A DNA stretch of 64,000 nucleotides, from the NCBI RefSeq assembly GCF_039535095.1, contig NZ_BAAAWN010000001.1, positions 496,001-560,000 on the forward strand. The letters run 5' to 3'. A program made the position numbers and the translations under genes. Numbering within the stretch: position 1 is the first letter of the stretch; every line of letters begins with the position of its first letter. The notes beneath the pieces are model-generated. The model ran no database searches. It was not told the origin of the DNA and saw only the letters and a program-made list of their open reading frames with translations. Shown one piece after another: positions 34,541-42,969 of the stretch. This stretch comes from Arthrobacter ramosus (lineage in GTDB: Bacteria; Actinomycetota; Actinomycetes; Actinomycetales; Micrococcaceae).

Positions 34541-34640
34541 TGCCGAGGTTTGTTTCCCGTACCGGCGCTACAGTGAACGCATACCGGGGCTTGTTTCCCA
34601 AACCGGCGCTACAAACGCCCGGCTGGGAAATAAGCCCCGG
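34541..34640. repeat. 41-bp direct repeat plus inverted copy forming a terminator-like hairpin
   Basis: TGTTTCCC-N2-ACCGGCGCTACA occurs at 34551 and again at 34592. An inverted copy then pairs CCGGGGCTTGTTTCCCA (34584-34600) with TGGGAAATAAGCCCCGG (34624-34640), one G-T wobble in 17 bp. It lies 60-120 bp after the cupredoxin stop and probably terminates that transcript. The motif differs from the 32-bp array family. Confidence 0.75.
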
Positions 34641-34749
34641 CGCGCGGGCGCCCCGGCGCGCGGGCGAGCCCGAGCGCCGACGGTGCGGTCCGGCGTCGGG
34701 CGCGCTGTATTCTGTACGCTTACCCTGAATTAATAAGCACGCTTAGGAA

Positions 34750-35430
34750 ATGAGTCTTTGCGCCATGTTGGACAGCCCCCATACGTACTCGAGTGCACTG
34801 GGCGCCCCCGGCTTTCTGGCCGGAACTTTCCTCTTTGACCCGCTCACAGGGAAAGCGGAATGGTCCGACGGGCTCTTTAATCTCCACGGTTACCAGCGAG
34901 GTGAAGTAGTGCCCACGCTCGAGTTGCTGATGTCGCACAAGCACCACGATGACAGGCCGCGCGCGATGGAGATCCTGGCTCACGTATTCCGCGACGGCGG
35001 ACACTTCTGTATCTACCACCGGATCATTGACGCGCAGGGACATGTCCGTCGCGTGCTGACTGCGGGGAATGCGAAACTGGGCCCATCGGGGACCGTCGCG
35101 CTCGAGGGGACCACGATCGACCTGACGTCCACGCTGCGGCGGGAAACCGAGCAGGCGGCGCGCGACGCCGTCGCGGGCGCCAATGCGACGCGGGGCGTCA
35201 TCAATCAGGCTCGCGGCATCCTGATGGGGCGGTTGCTCCTTAACTCCGACGCCGCCTTCAAACTGCTCGTGAGTTGTAGCAGCATGACGAATGTCAAGGT
35301 CGCCGTCCTTGCCTCACACCTTGTTCGCGTCGCTGACACCGATGAGGGGCCGGAAGCAATGGACGAGTTCATCCGTGTTCTTCAGGCTTGCGACCAGGCG
35401 GCGGTGAAACGCGCGTTGGACCCGCAGTAA
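34750..35430 (+). CDS. PAS-ANTAR domain transcription antitermination regulator
   Basis: This 226-residue cytoplasmic protein has a PAS domain (about 20-120: 'AGTFLFDPLTGKAEWSDGLF', 'YHRIIDAQGHVRRVLTAGNA'). It is followed by an ANTAR RNA-binding domain (about 135-205) with the three-helix pattern 'INQARGILMGRLLLNSDAAF' and later Ala/Leu positions 'VAVLASHLVRVADT'. ANTAR proteins bind paired hairpins in nascent mRNA to prevent termination. The ligand or light signal and RNA targets are unknown. A second ATG five codons in (MLDSP) is possible. Confidence 0.88.
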   Translation: MSLCAMLDSPHTYSSALGAPGFLAGTFLFDPLTGKAEWSDGLFNLHGYQRGEVVPTLELLMSHKHHDDRPRAMEILAHVFRDGGHFCIYHRIIDAQGHVRRVLTAGNAKLGPSGTVALEGTTIDLTSTLRRETEQAARDAVAGANATRGVINQARGILMGRLLLNSDAAFKLLVSCSSMTNVKVAVLASHLVRVADTDEGPEAMDEFIRVLQACDQAAVKRALDPQ

Positions 35431-35529
35431 GAAGCCGTCCGGCACAGCCATCGCCTCCCAACCGACGGCGTGGCAGTATGTTGTGAGTCAGGCTCGATGA
35501 GGGCGTCTCCGCGACAAGGAGCGACGGTC

Positions 35530-38322
35530 ATGACCTACATCTACAACTTCGCCGATGTGCAAACAGGCGATGTCGCCGTGGCCGGCGGCAAGGGCATCGG
35601 GCTGGGCAACCTCGTCCGGGCCGGGCTGCCGGTCCCTCCGGGGTTCGTGCTGAGCACGGGGGCGTATGAGGCCTTCGTGGACGCCAATGGGATTCAGGCG
35701 CGCATCCAGGAACTGGCGGCCTTGCACTCGGAGGCGACGCCGCAGGACTACGAGGACGCCTCGGCCGCAATCCGGGACCTTTTCACCGGCGGCACCATGC
35801 CTGCGGCCATCGCATACGAGCTCGCCGCCGCTTATGAAGGGCTCCGCGCCGACGACGTCGACGACCGCGCCGCTGACGTCGACGCGCGGGACGACGTCGA
35901 CCGCGACGCCGGCGTGCCCGTGGCGGTGCGCTCGTCCGCTACGGCCGAGGACCTCGCCTCGGCCAGCTTCGCGGGGCAACAGGAAACCTACCTCAACGTC
36001 CGCGGGGCGGAAGCATTGGATGCGGCAGTCATTGATTGCTGGTCTTCCTTATGGACGGCGCGCGCCATGGCCTACCGGGACCGGGAAGGCATCGCACCGG
36101 GCGATGTTCGCCTCGCGGTAGTGGTCCAGCGGATGGTCGAGGCCGAGGCGGCCGGGGTCATGTTTACCGCCAATCCGGCCAACGGTCGCCGCGACCAGAT
36201 CGTCATCAGTGCCGCGTGGGGACTGGGGGAGTCCGTGGTCAGTGGAACAGTCACCACGGATGACGTCGTTGTCGAAGCGGGAACCGGCCGCGTGCTCTCG
36301 CGCCGGACGGCCGACAAGGAAGTCATGACTGTGTACACGGACCAGGCCGCGGATCACGCGGCGGACCACGGAGCAGCCGACCGCGGAGGAACGACGGAGC
36401 AGCCGGTCCCGGCGGCGCTTCGGAATCGGGCCGTGCTCGACGACGGAGCGGCCGCCGCTCTGGCCCGCTACGGATCTCGGATTTCCGACTACTTCGGAAC
36501 TCCGCAGGACATCGAATGGGCACTGGCCGACGGCAATTTCTTCATGCTGCAATCCCGGCCCATCACGGCACTGCCTGAACCCGTAGCTGACACCCCGGAC
36601 ACCTGGCCGCTGCCCTATCCGAAGGGGCTCTATTTCCGGGCGAGCATCGTGGAACAACTGCCGGACCCGCTCTCCCCGCTGTTCGCCGACCTCATTGACG
36701 GCTCGGTCACCCGTTCGCTCAAGACCCTGATGAACGAGGCCGTCGGGAGTGACGTCGTCAGGGATGGCGACGTCGGACTGCCCACCATCAACGGTTACGC
36801 CTACTATTACTACCGCACCGCGGCCATGTGGCGGGTGATGGGCAAGGCGCCGGCGGCCATGGTCGCCCTGGCTCGCGGCAAGGCGCACATGGGCATGGAT
36901 GGTTGGCGGGAATTCTCGCATCCCCGCTACAAGCAGGTGCTCAAGGACTGGTCGGCAAAGTCCCTGGGGGAGCTTTCGGGGGAGGAGCTGCTTGAGGGTG
37001 TCCGGACGTTGTTGGACGCTGGAACCGTGTACTACACGGCCGTGGAGTCGGTCATTCCGATCGCTGCCACGAGCGAAATCTCCTTCCGGGCGTATTACGA
37101 CAAACTCATTCGGCGAGCGGGAGATCCCTCTGCCGAGACGTTCCTTCTTGGCTACGACAGTGAACCCATCCGTGCGGAGAAATCGTTGTACGACCTCGCG
37201 GCCTGGGCACGGGAAGTTGAGGGGCTGGTCCCGGCGATCCTCAATCAACCGACGGCGGCACTGGCCGAGTCGCAGCGCAGCTGGCTCCCTCCTGCCGGCA
37301 TGGACCCGGCACTTTGGCAGCAGTGGCATCCACGCTTCCAGGCCCACCTCGATCGCTTCGGCCATGCGGTCTACAACCTGGACTTTGCCAGCCCGGTGCC
37401 GGCGGATGATCCTTCGGCGCTGCTGGATACGGTGAAGTTCTACCTGCGGGGACAAGGCAACGACCCGCATGAGCGCCAGCGGCTCTCGGCCGCCCGGCGG
37501 GAGGACCAAACCGAGCGGATGCTCGCCCGGCTCGGACAGACCCGGCTCGGGCGGAGTCGCAGAGCCCCATTCATCCGTCTGCTCCGGTGGGCGCAGAAGT
37601 CCGCACCGATCCGCGAAGATGCCCTGGCCGACGTCGGGCTCGCCTGGCCGCTGATCCGGCGGATGCTGCTCGAAGTCGGACAACGGCTGGTGTACTCCGG
37701 CGTCATCACCGGTCCCGCCGACGTGTGCTGGCTGCGCCAGCAGGAGCTGCAAAGCGCCGTCGAGTTCGGCCTCGCCGCGCCGCAACCGCCGGGCACGACG
37801 GAACCGCTTGCACCGGTGGCGGTGGCAATTACGGGGGCGGCGCGCCCCGTCCGCGCCGACGTCGTCGAGGAGCGCAAGATGCTTTGGCGGGGCCAGGCCA
37901 AGGCGGCCGCCCCGCAACTGCTGCCGGAGACCCGTTGGATGAAGCGCACTTTCGAATCAATGATGCCGGCACGCTCCCAGGACCAGCCGGGCGACGTCAT
38001 CAAAGGGGTCGGGGCCAGTGCGGGCCGGGTCAGTGCTGCTGCGCGCGTCCTGGGCGGGCCCCAGGATTTCGGCCAGATGGCGCCCGGAGACGTTCTGGTT
38101 GCCCGTATCACCACTCCCGCGTGGACCTCGCTGTTCGCCATGGCCTCCGCCGTGGTCACCGACGTCGGCGGCCCGCTGAGCCACAGCTCCATCGTGGCCC
38201 GGGAATACGGCATACCCGCCGTGCTCGGCACCGGGGTCGCGACCCAGCGGCTCACGAGCGGCCAACAGATCACCGTCGACGGCGACGCCGGCACCGTGAC
38301 CGTCGAGCACCCACCCGCCTAG
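35530..38322 (+). CDS. PEP synthase / rifampin phosphotransferase-like dikinase
   Basis: This 930-residue enzyme has an N-terminal ATP-grasp domain (about 15-330: 'GGKGIGLGNLVRAGLPVPPG', 'VRSSATAEDLASASFAGQQE', 'VVQRMVEAEAAGVMFTANPA') and a central domain. Its C-terminal swivelling PEP-utiliser domain carries the phospho-His, His885, in 'DVGGPLSHSSIVAREYGIPA'. That order and length match rifampin phosphotransferases and related PEP-synthase-like kinases; the PEP/pyruvate barrel of true PpsA is absent. Two low-complexity Asp/Ala/His-rich inserts (about 110-135 and 275-300) are unusual. The acceptor substrate is not predictable. AAGGAG precedes the ATG. Confidence 0.85.
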   Translation: MTYIYNFADVQTGDVAVAGGKGIGLGNLVRAGLPVPPGFVLSTGAYEAFVDANGIQARIQELAALHSEATPQDYEDASAAIRDLFTGGTMPAAIAYELAAAYEGLRADDVDDRAADVDARDDVDRDAGVPVAVRSSATAEDLASASFAGQQETYLNVRGAEALDAAVIDCWSSLWTARAMAYRDREGIAPGDVRLAVVVQRMVEAEAAGVMFTANPANGRRDQIVISAAWGLGESVVSGTVTTDDVVVEAGTGRVLSRRTADKEVMTVYTDQAADHAADHGAADRGGTTEQPVPAALRNRAVLDDGAAAALARYGSRISDYFGTPQDIEWALADGNFFMLQSRPITALPEPVADTPDTWPLPYPKGLYFRASIVEQLPDPLSPLFADLIDGSVTRSLKTLMNEAVGSDVVRDGDVGLPTINGYAYYYYRTAAMWRVMGKAPAAMVALARGKAHMGMDGWREFSHPRYKQVLKDWSAKSLGELSGEELLEGVRTLLDAGTVYYTAVESVIPIAATSEISFRAYYDKLIRRAGDPSAETFLLGYDSEPIRAEKSLYDLAAWAREVEGLVPAILNQPTAALAESQRSWLPPAGMDPALWQQWHPRFQAHLDRFGHAVYNLDFASPVPADDPSALLDTVKFYLRGQGNDPHERQRLSAARREDQTERMLARLGQTRLGRSRRAPFIRLLRWAQKSAPIREDALADVGLAWPLIRRMLLEVGQRLVYSGVITGPADVCWLRQQELQSAVEFGLAAPQPPGTTEPLAPVAVAITGAARPVRADVVEERKMLWRGQAKAAAPQLLPETRWMKRTFESMMPARSQDQPGDVIKGVGASAGRVSAAARVLGGPQDFGQMAPGDVLVARITTPAWTSLFAMASAVVTDVGGPLSHSSIVAREYGIPAVLGTGVATQRLTSGQQITVDGDAGTVTVEHPPA

Positions 38323-38330
38323 CCCCCTCC

Positions 38331-38785
38331 GACGCTCGCTCACTTATGTGGTGTTTCCGGCGGACGCTCGCTCACTTGATCTGAGCGAGCGTTCCGCCAA
38401 AGGGCCATATATCTGAGCGAGCGTTTCTGTTTTTGGCCTTATACGTGAGCGGGCGTCCGGGGTGATGTGCCGTGGGCGGGTCTGTCAGGGCCCGACGGCG
38501 GCAGTCCCGTTGCGCCGCTTTCTGACCTTTTGGGGGGTGCTCCCCCCAGACGCTCGCTCACTTATGTGGTGTTTTCGGCGGACGCTCGCTCACTTGATCT
38601 GAGCGAGCGTTTCCGTATGCGGCCATATATCTGAGCGAGCGTTCCGCCAAAGGGCCATATATCTGAGCGAGCGTTTCGGTTTTTGGCCATATATGTGAGC
38701 GGGCGTCCGGGGTGGTGTGCCGCGGACAAGCCTGTTAGGGCCCGACGGCGGCAGTCGCCTTGCGCTGTTTTCCCACCTTTGGTCG
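38331..38785. repeat. Double 32-bp-period palindromic array, locus 4, with conserved tail modules
   Basis: Array 4a has left half-sites ACGCTCGCTCA at 38332 and 38364, and right half-sites TGAGCGAGCGT at 38382, 38414 and 38446. Array 4b has left at 38550 and 38582, and right at 38600, 38632, 38664 and 38696. Within each side spacing is exactly 32 bp, and the two inverted centres are both 18 bp. Each array is followed by a GC-rich tail sharing GGGCCCGACGGCGGCAGTC (38490-38508 and 38738-38756). The region fills most of the 632-bp gap between the PEP-synthase-like gene and the pilin genes. Confidence 0.92.
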
Positions 38786-38954
38786 CGCGCCAGGATCGCA
38801 GGTTTCCCTAGGTTTAACCCAAGAAATGCGCAGGATCGCGAGTCTTGCCACAGGTTGTCCCAAGGACTGCTCCACGGGGTATTTGGCCTTGCTAAGTTGC
38901 TTGTGAGCTGGTGCTGGACCAGCTCACATCCCCCAACTCGCTCAGGAGTTTCAC

Positions 38955-39179
38955 ATGTTTGCTTTCTTCTCCAATGCCGCATCGCGTATCCGTCGTGACG
39001 AAAAGGGCGCCACCGCCGTCGAATACGGCATCATGGTTGCCCTCATCGCGGTTGTCATCATCGCCGCCGTCACCCTGCTCGGCGGGACGGTCCAAGACAC
39101 GTTCACCAAGGTCCAGTGCTCTGTGGCCGGTAAGACCTACTCCGCCGGAGCAGGCGCCGGCAAGGCCACCTGCGCCTAG
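38955..39179 (+). CDS. flp: Flp-type pilin, first copy
   Basis: This 74-residue prepilin of the tad (tight adherence) pilus has a short basic leader (ASRIRRDEKG) followed by the hydrophobic assembly helix ATAVEYGIMVALIAVVIIAA. Cleavage by a prepilin peptidase would occur after DEKG, with Glu at +5 of the mature protein as in Flp pilins. The C-terminus has two Cys residues (QCS and ATCA) that may bond. It heads the locus and follows AT-rich promoter sequence. A second copy lies 50 bp downstream. Confidence 0.93.
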   Translation: MFAFFSNAASRIRRDEKGATAVEYGIMVALIAVVIIAAVTLLGGTVQDTFTKVQCSVAGKTYSAGAGAGKATCA

Positions 39180-39228
39180 GATGTTTGTCTGCTCCCCGAC
39201 CGTTCGTACCAGACAACAAGGAGCTTCG

Positions 39229-39456
39229 ATGCTTTCCGCTTTCCAAAAGTCCGTTTCTCACGCGCGGCGTGACGAAACCGGCGCGACCGCCGTCGAATAC
39301 GGCATCATGGTCGCCCTCATCGCGGTGGTTATCATCGCCGCTGTCACGCTGCTGGGCAGCACGGTCAGGGAGACGTTTTCCCAGGTCCAGTGCTCGGTCA
39401 GCGGCAAGGCCTGGACGGCTGCCACAACTTCAGGTGGTACCGGCACCTGCGCCTAG
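39229..39456 (+). CDS. flp: Flp-type pilin, second copy
   Basis: This 75-residue prepilin shares the core 'ATAVEYGIMVALIAVVIIAA' and the two C-terminal Cys residues with the first copy. It has a slightly different leader (SHARRDETG) and Thr/Gly-rich tail. An AAGGAG site precedes the ATG. Two tandem pilins suggest a major/minor pair or recent duplication. Confidence 0.93.
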   Translation: MLSAFQKSVSHARRDETGATAVEYGIMVALIAVVIIAAVTLLGSTVRETFSQVQCSVSGKAWTAATTSGGTGTCA

Positions 39457-39581
39457 AAGTCGTGCTGCGAGTGCCCGGGAGGGCAATGCCGGCACACCAA
39501 GCAATTCCCGAGTGGCGGCGGCATTCAGGCGGCCGCCACTCTGCTTGATTCGAACTATCCGTTCTCTGGGAGGGCAAGAGT

Positions 39582-39956
39582 ATGCCGAGGGCTTCAGAGC
39601 GCGGTGCCGTGGCGGTTGAATTCGCCATCCTCGCACCGCTCCTGATCATGCTGCTCCTGGGCATCATGGAATTCGGCAGGGCTTACAACGTGCAGGTGTC
39701 GCTCTCAAACGCAGCACGCGAAGGAGTCCGCGTCATGGCAATCTCGAATGATCAGACGGCCGCCAAAACTGCGGCAAAGAACGCTGCCGTGTCGTTGAAT
39801 CCACAGCTGGCAGACACTAACTTCACTTTCAGTCCGGCCAGCTGTACCTCCGGGGCCCAGATGTCCGTGACCATCAAGTACACCCTCAACACGCTCACGG
39901 GAATCGCGGGGCCTTTCCCCATGCAAGGAGTAGGAGTCATGGTATGCGGCGGCTGA
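39582..39956 (+). CDS. tadE: TadE-family pseudopilin
   Basis: This 124-residue protein has the TadE start: RGAVAVEFAILAPLLIMLLL followed by GIMEFGRAY, with Glu at the fifth position after Gly as in pseudopilins. The soluble part is short, with a Cys pair (SCTSG / VCGG). It may be processed by the same prepilin peptidase as Flp. It overlaps the next gene by 13 bp. Confidence 0.92.
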   Translation: MPRASERGAVAVEFAILAPLLIMLLLGIMEFGRAYNVQVSLSNAAREGVRVMAISNDQTAAKTAAKNAAVSLNPQLADTNFTFSPASCTSGAQMSVTIKYTLNTLTGIAGPFPMQGVGVMVCGG

Positions 39957-40975
39957 TGACCCGTGACGACGACGACGAGCGCGGTGCGGTCGCCGTCCTC
40001 ATCGCTCTCTTGCTGGTGGTGCTGCTCGGGTTCGCCGCCCTCGCCGTGGACGCGGGAATGCTGTACTCGGAAAAGGCGCAGGTACAGAACGGATCCGACG
40101 CCGCTGCTCTCGCCGTTGCGCAGAAGTGCGCCGCGAACACGAGTGATCTGAGTTGCTCGATCACGTCGCCGGTGGCAATTGACATGGCAAACAAGAACGC
40201 AAACGACGGCCTGGGCAATATCAAGTCGATCAGCCTGGACCTGCTGAACCGGAAAGTAAGTGTGACTGCCGGAGCCCAGCAGGCGGGCGGCGCGCCGAAC
40301 GCCGTCTCGCTCTTCTTCGCCCGCGTCCTTGGATTTGGCACAAGCGATGTTGTGACCACCTCTAGCGTTCAATGGGGGAGTGCCGTCGCTGGACGGACCC
40401 CATTTCCCATCGCCTATTCGGTCTGCCAGGTGAAGGGGTTCCTTGGCGGAGCCCTCCAGCTCCTTCAGGATCACGGTTCCAACGTAAACCCCGGCTGCTT
40501 GTACGGCCCCTCGGGCGCGTTTGTAGCAGGAGGCTACGGTTGGATCACTCAGGATGCGGGAGCGTGCGGAGGCACGGTTAACCTTGCGGTTAGCGAAAGC
40601 GGCAGCGCTCCAGGGAACAGCATCCCAACTAACTGTTCGGCCACGCTTCAAAAGTGGGCCGACACTATCACCGCTGGGCGCGACGTCGTCGTCCTGCTTC
40701 CGGTCTTCGACGCCGTCACAGGTACGGGAAGTGGCGCTGTTTACCATCTGGTGTCCTTCGCCGCATTCAAAGTGACGGGGTGGAAGTTCAGCGGCAACAA
40801 CAGTCTTCCGGACAGCTTCCGTAACACGAATTCCGATGTCTCCAACGCTCTTGCCTGTACCGGAAATTGCCGCGGAATCATCGGGAGCTTCATCAAATAT
40901 GTCTCGCTGGCGGACGGCTACACGCTGGGGCCCGTAGACGCCTATGGGGCCACCATTGTCCGCCTCACCAACTAG
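39944..40975 (+). CDS. TadG/TadE-like pilus assembly protein
   Basis: This 343-residue protein starts DERGAVAVLIALLLVVLLGF and continues AALAVDAGMLYSEKAQVQNG, the helical 'SDAAALAVAQ' region typical of Tad-locus TadG-like (DUF2134/Tad) proteins. The remaining 250 residues form an extracytoplasmic domain with several Cys residues. It probably anchors or primes the pilus. Translation is likely coupled to tadE through the overlap. Confidence 0.85.
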   Translation: MRRLMTRDDDDERGAVAVLIALLLVVLLGFAALAVDAGMLYSEKAQVQNGSDAAALAVAQKCAANTSDLSCSITSPVAIDMANKNANDGLGNIKSISLDLLNRKVSVTAGAQQAGGAPNAVSLFFARVLGFGTSDVVTTSSVQWGSAVAGRTPFPIAYSVCQVKGFLGGALQLLQDHGSNVNPGCLYGPSGAFVAGGYGWITQDAGACGGTVNLAVSESGSAPGNSIPTNCSATLQKWADTITAGRDVVVLLPVFDAVTGTGSGAVYHLVSFAAFKVTGWKFSGNNSLPDSFRNTNSDVSNALACTGNCRGIIGSFIKYVSLADGYTLGPVDAYGATIVRLTN

Positions 40976-41008
40976 TTTTCATCCATTCTTTGAGCACAGG
41001 AGTAGTAA

Positions 41009-41779
41009 GTGAAGTCACGCTTGTTGGCCGGATCGGCAGCGGCACTGCTGGCCGTCGTCGGGGTGATTCTCGTATTCTCCTATGCGCAAGGAGCGGATCA
41101 ACGGGCAGTCCAGAACCTGGCGCCTGTTGACGTGTTGGTGGTCAGGACGGCCATCCCGGCCGGCACTCCTGTTGACGCCATGAAGGATTCCCTCGATACC
41201 CAGCAACTGCCGGAATCGGCCGTCCCGAAGACAGCGCTGCACACCTTGGGGGATTCAGCAGGCAAGGTTGCCGCCGTCGACCTCGTCCCTGGCGAGACGT
41301 TGGTGGCCGAACGTTTGGTGGCCCCGGATGCGCTCAAGACTCCTGGGGACGTCAAGGTACCGACAGGGCTTCAGGAGGTCTCATTTCAACTGGAACCCCA
41401 GCGGGTAGTCGGGGGACTGCTGGTTCCAGGTGACCACATTGGAATATTCATCTCCATGTCCAGCGGCGGAATCGAGGCGAAGCCGGACAAGCAAACTACC
41501 GAACTGGCGATTCACAAGGTTCTTGTGACCATGGTCCAACGAGCTCCCCAATCGGCAGCGAGCGCACAAGCGACGCCGAATCCCAGCTCTGGTGCGGCAG
41601 GATCCAAGGACAGCGCACTTCCCACCGGCTCCCTCCTGCTGACCGTTGCCGTGAGCGATGTGGATGCATCCAAGATTGTCTTCGCCGCCGAGTTCGAAAA
41701 GATCTGGCTCAGCAAAGAGCCGTTGGATGCCAAAGACAGTGGCCCCACCGTCATGCAGCAGAGCGGGGTATACAAATGA
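41009..41779 (+). CDS. cpaB: Flp pilus assembly protein CpaB/RcpC
   Basis: This 256-residue membrane-anchored protein has one N-terminal helix (AGSAAALLAVVGVILVFSYA). A SAF-like domain follows: 'VDVLVVRTAIPAGTPVDAM', then 'KVAAVDLVPGETLVAERLV' and the C-terminal 'VGGLLVPGDHIGIFISM'. CpaB/RcpC supports the pilus in the envelope. GTG start, 33 bp after the preceding gene; the ATGA at its end overlaps the next gene. Confidence 0.9.
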   Translation: MKSRLLAGSAAALLAVVGVILVFSYAQGADQRAVQNLAPVDVLVVRTAIPAGTPVDAMKDSLDTQQLPESAVPKTALHTLGDSAGKVAAVDLVPGETLVAERLVAPDALKTPGDVKVPTGLQEVSFQLEPQRVVGGLLVPGDHIGIFISMSSGGIEAKPDKQTTELAIHKVLVTMVQRAPQSAASAQATPNPSSGAAGSKDSALPTGSLLLTVAVSDVDASKIVFAAEFEKIWLSKEPLDAKDSGPTVMQQSGVYK

Positions 41780-42969
41780 GCCGCTTTGTCCTGATAACTC
41801 CCAGTACCGACTTTGACCAACGGTTGCGCCAAGCTGTTGCGGGCGGCCTGCCCGGAAGCGTGCAGACCTTCTTCACGAGCATTTTGCCGGCTGACCCAGC
41901 CGAACTGTTCGGCGCGCTCAATCAGGAGCAACTCGAAGTGCTGATTCTGGGACCTGACGTGCCCGTGGAGGACGCTCTTCGCCTGGCCACGGTTTTCGAT
42001 GTGCAGTTGCCGGAGCTGAGCGTGATCCTTGTCAGCGAACTGGATCCCGCATTCGTCCTCCAGGCCATGCGGTCCGGCATTCGCGACATCATGAGCCCGG
42101 CAGCGGACGTGGCCCAGATACGGGTCATGCTTGAGCGCGCGTGTCAGTCTTTCGCCAGCCGTCAGCGCACCATGGAACCCAAGCAATCGGGCTCCCCGAA
42201 AGGCTTGGTCATCGGCGTCTTCTCGCCTAAGGGGGGCGTGGGCAAGACGACCATCGCGACGAACATCGCCGTGGGGCTGGGAAAGATCGCGCCAATGAGC
42301 GTGGTGATCGTGGATCTGGACTTGCAGTTCGGTGACGTTGCCTCCGGGCTCTACCTCAATCCGGAGCACACGGTCACCGACGCCGTTACTCCTTCGGCCA
42401 GCCAGGATTCCCTGGTACTCAAGGCATTTCTGACTGTCCACCCGGCAAGCATCTATGCCTTGTGCGCGCCGAAGGACCCCGTCGAAGCGGACGAGATCTC
42501 GCCGCAACAGGTGGGTCGGCTCCTCGAACAGCTTGCCCAAGAGTTCCAGTACGTGGTGGTGGACACCGCACCCGGGCTACCCGAGATCGGGCTCGCTGCC
42601 CTTGAGCAATGCTCGGACGCTGTCTGGGTGACTGGCATGGACGTTCCAAGCGTCCGAGGCCTCCGTTCCGGCCTGGACATTCTCCGCAGGCTGAACCTCT
42701 TGCCGGAAACCCGGCACGTGGTGCTCAACATGGCTGATTCCAAGTCGGGGTTGTCGGTGCAGGACGTCGAATCGACCGTCGGTGCTCCGGTTGACGTGAG
42801 TATCCCTCGATCGAAGGCCGTGGCGTTTTCCACCAACCGCGGCATTCCCGTGCTCCAGGACGCGGTGAAGGATCCGGCCGTCAAAGGACTCAAGCAACTT
42901 GTCGAGCGTTTCAATCCAACGTGGCGTGCCAAGGCGCAGCGCAAACTGCACAGAAGGGTAGTGGTCTAG
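41776..42969 (+). CDS. tadZ: TadZ/CpaE-like ATPase of pilus localisation
   Basis: This 397-residue protein has an N-terminal atypical receiver domain (about 1-125: 'AVAGGLPGSVQTFFTSILP', 'IRDIMSPAADVAQIRVML'). A MinD/ParA-like ATPase follows with deviant Walker A 'SPKGGVGKTTIATNIAVGLG' (about 151-170) and 'VIVDLDLQFGDVA'. TadZ proteins position the pilus machinery at the pole. It abuts tadA with no gap. Confidence 0.93.
   Translation: MSRFVLITPSTDFDQRLRQAVAGGLPGSVQTFFTSILPADPAELFGALNQEQLEVLILGPDVPVEDALRLATVFDVQLPELSVILVSELDPAFVLQAMRSGIRDIMSPAADVAQIRVMLERACQSFASRQRTMEPKQSGSPKGLVIGVFSPKGGVGKTTIATNIAVGLGKIAPMSVVIVDLDLQFGDVASGLYLNPEHTVTDAVTPSASQDSLVLKAFLTVHPASIYALCAPKDPVEADEISPQQVGRLLEQLAQEFQYVVVDTAPGLPEIGLAALEQCSDAVWVTGMDVPSVRGLRSGLDILRRLNLLPETRHVVLNMADSKSGLSVQDVESTVGAPVDVSIPRSKAVAFSTNRGIPVLQDAVKDPAVKGLKQLVERFNPTWRAKAQRKLHRRVVV

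Noticed and set aside
35530..38322. Assignment as PEP synthase (ppsA) or as a proven rifampin resistance gene
   Set aside because: The PEP/pyruvate barrel of PpsA is missing, and drug specificity cannot be read from sequence, so only a family-level call is made.
38331..38710. CRISPR-like array
   Set aside because: The regular 32-bp period suggested CRISPR, but the spacers are conserved between units and loci, the half-sites invert about a centre, and there are no cas genes.
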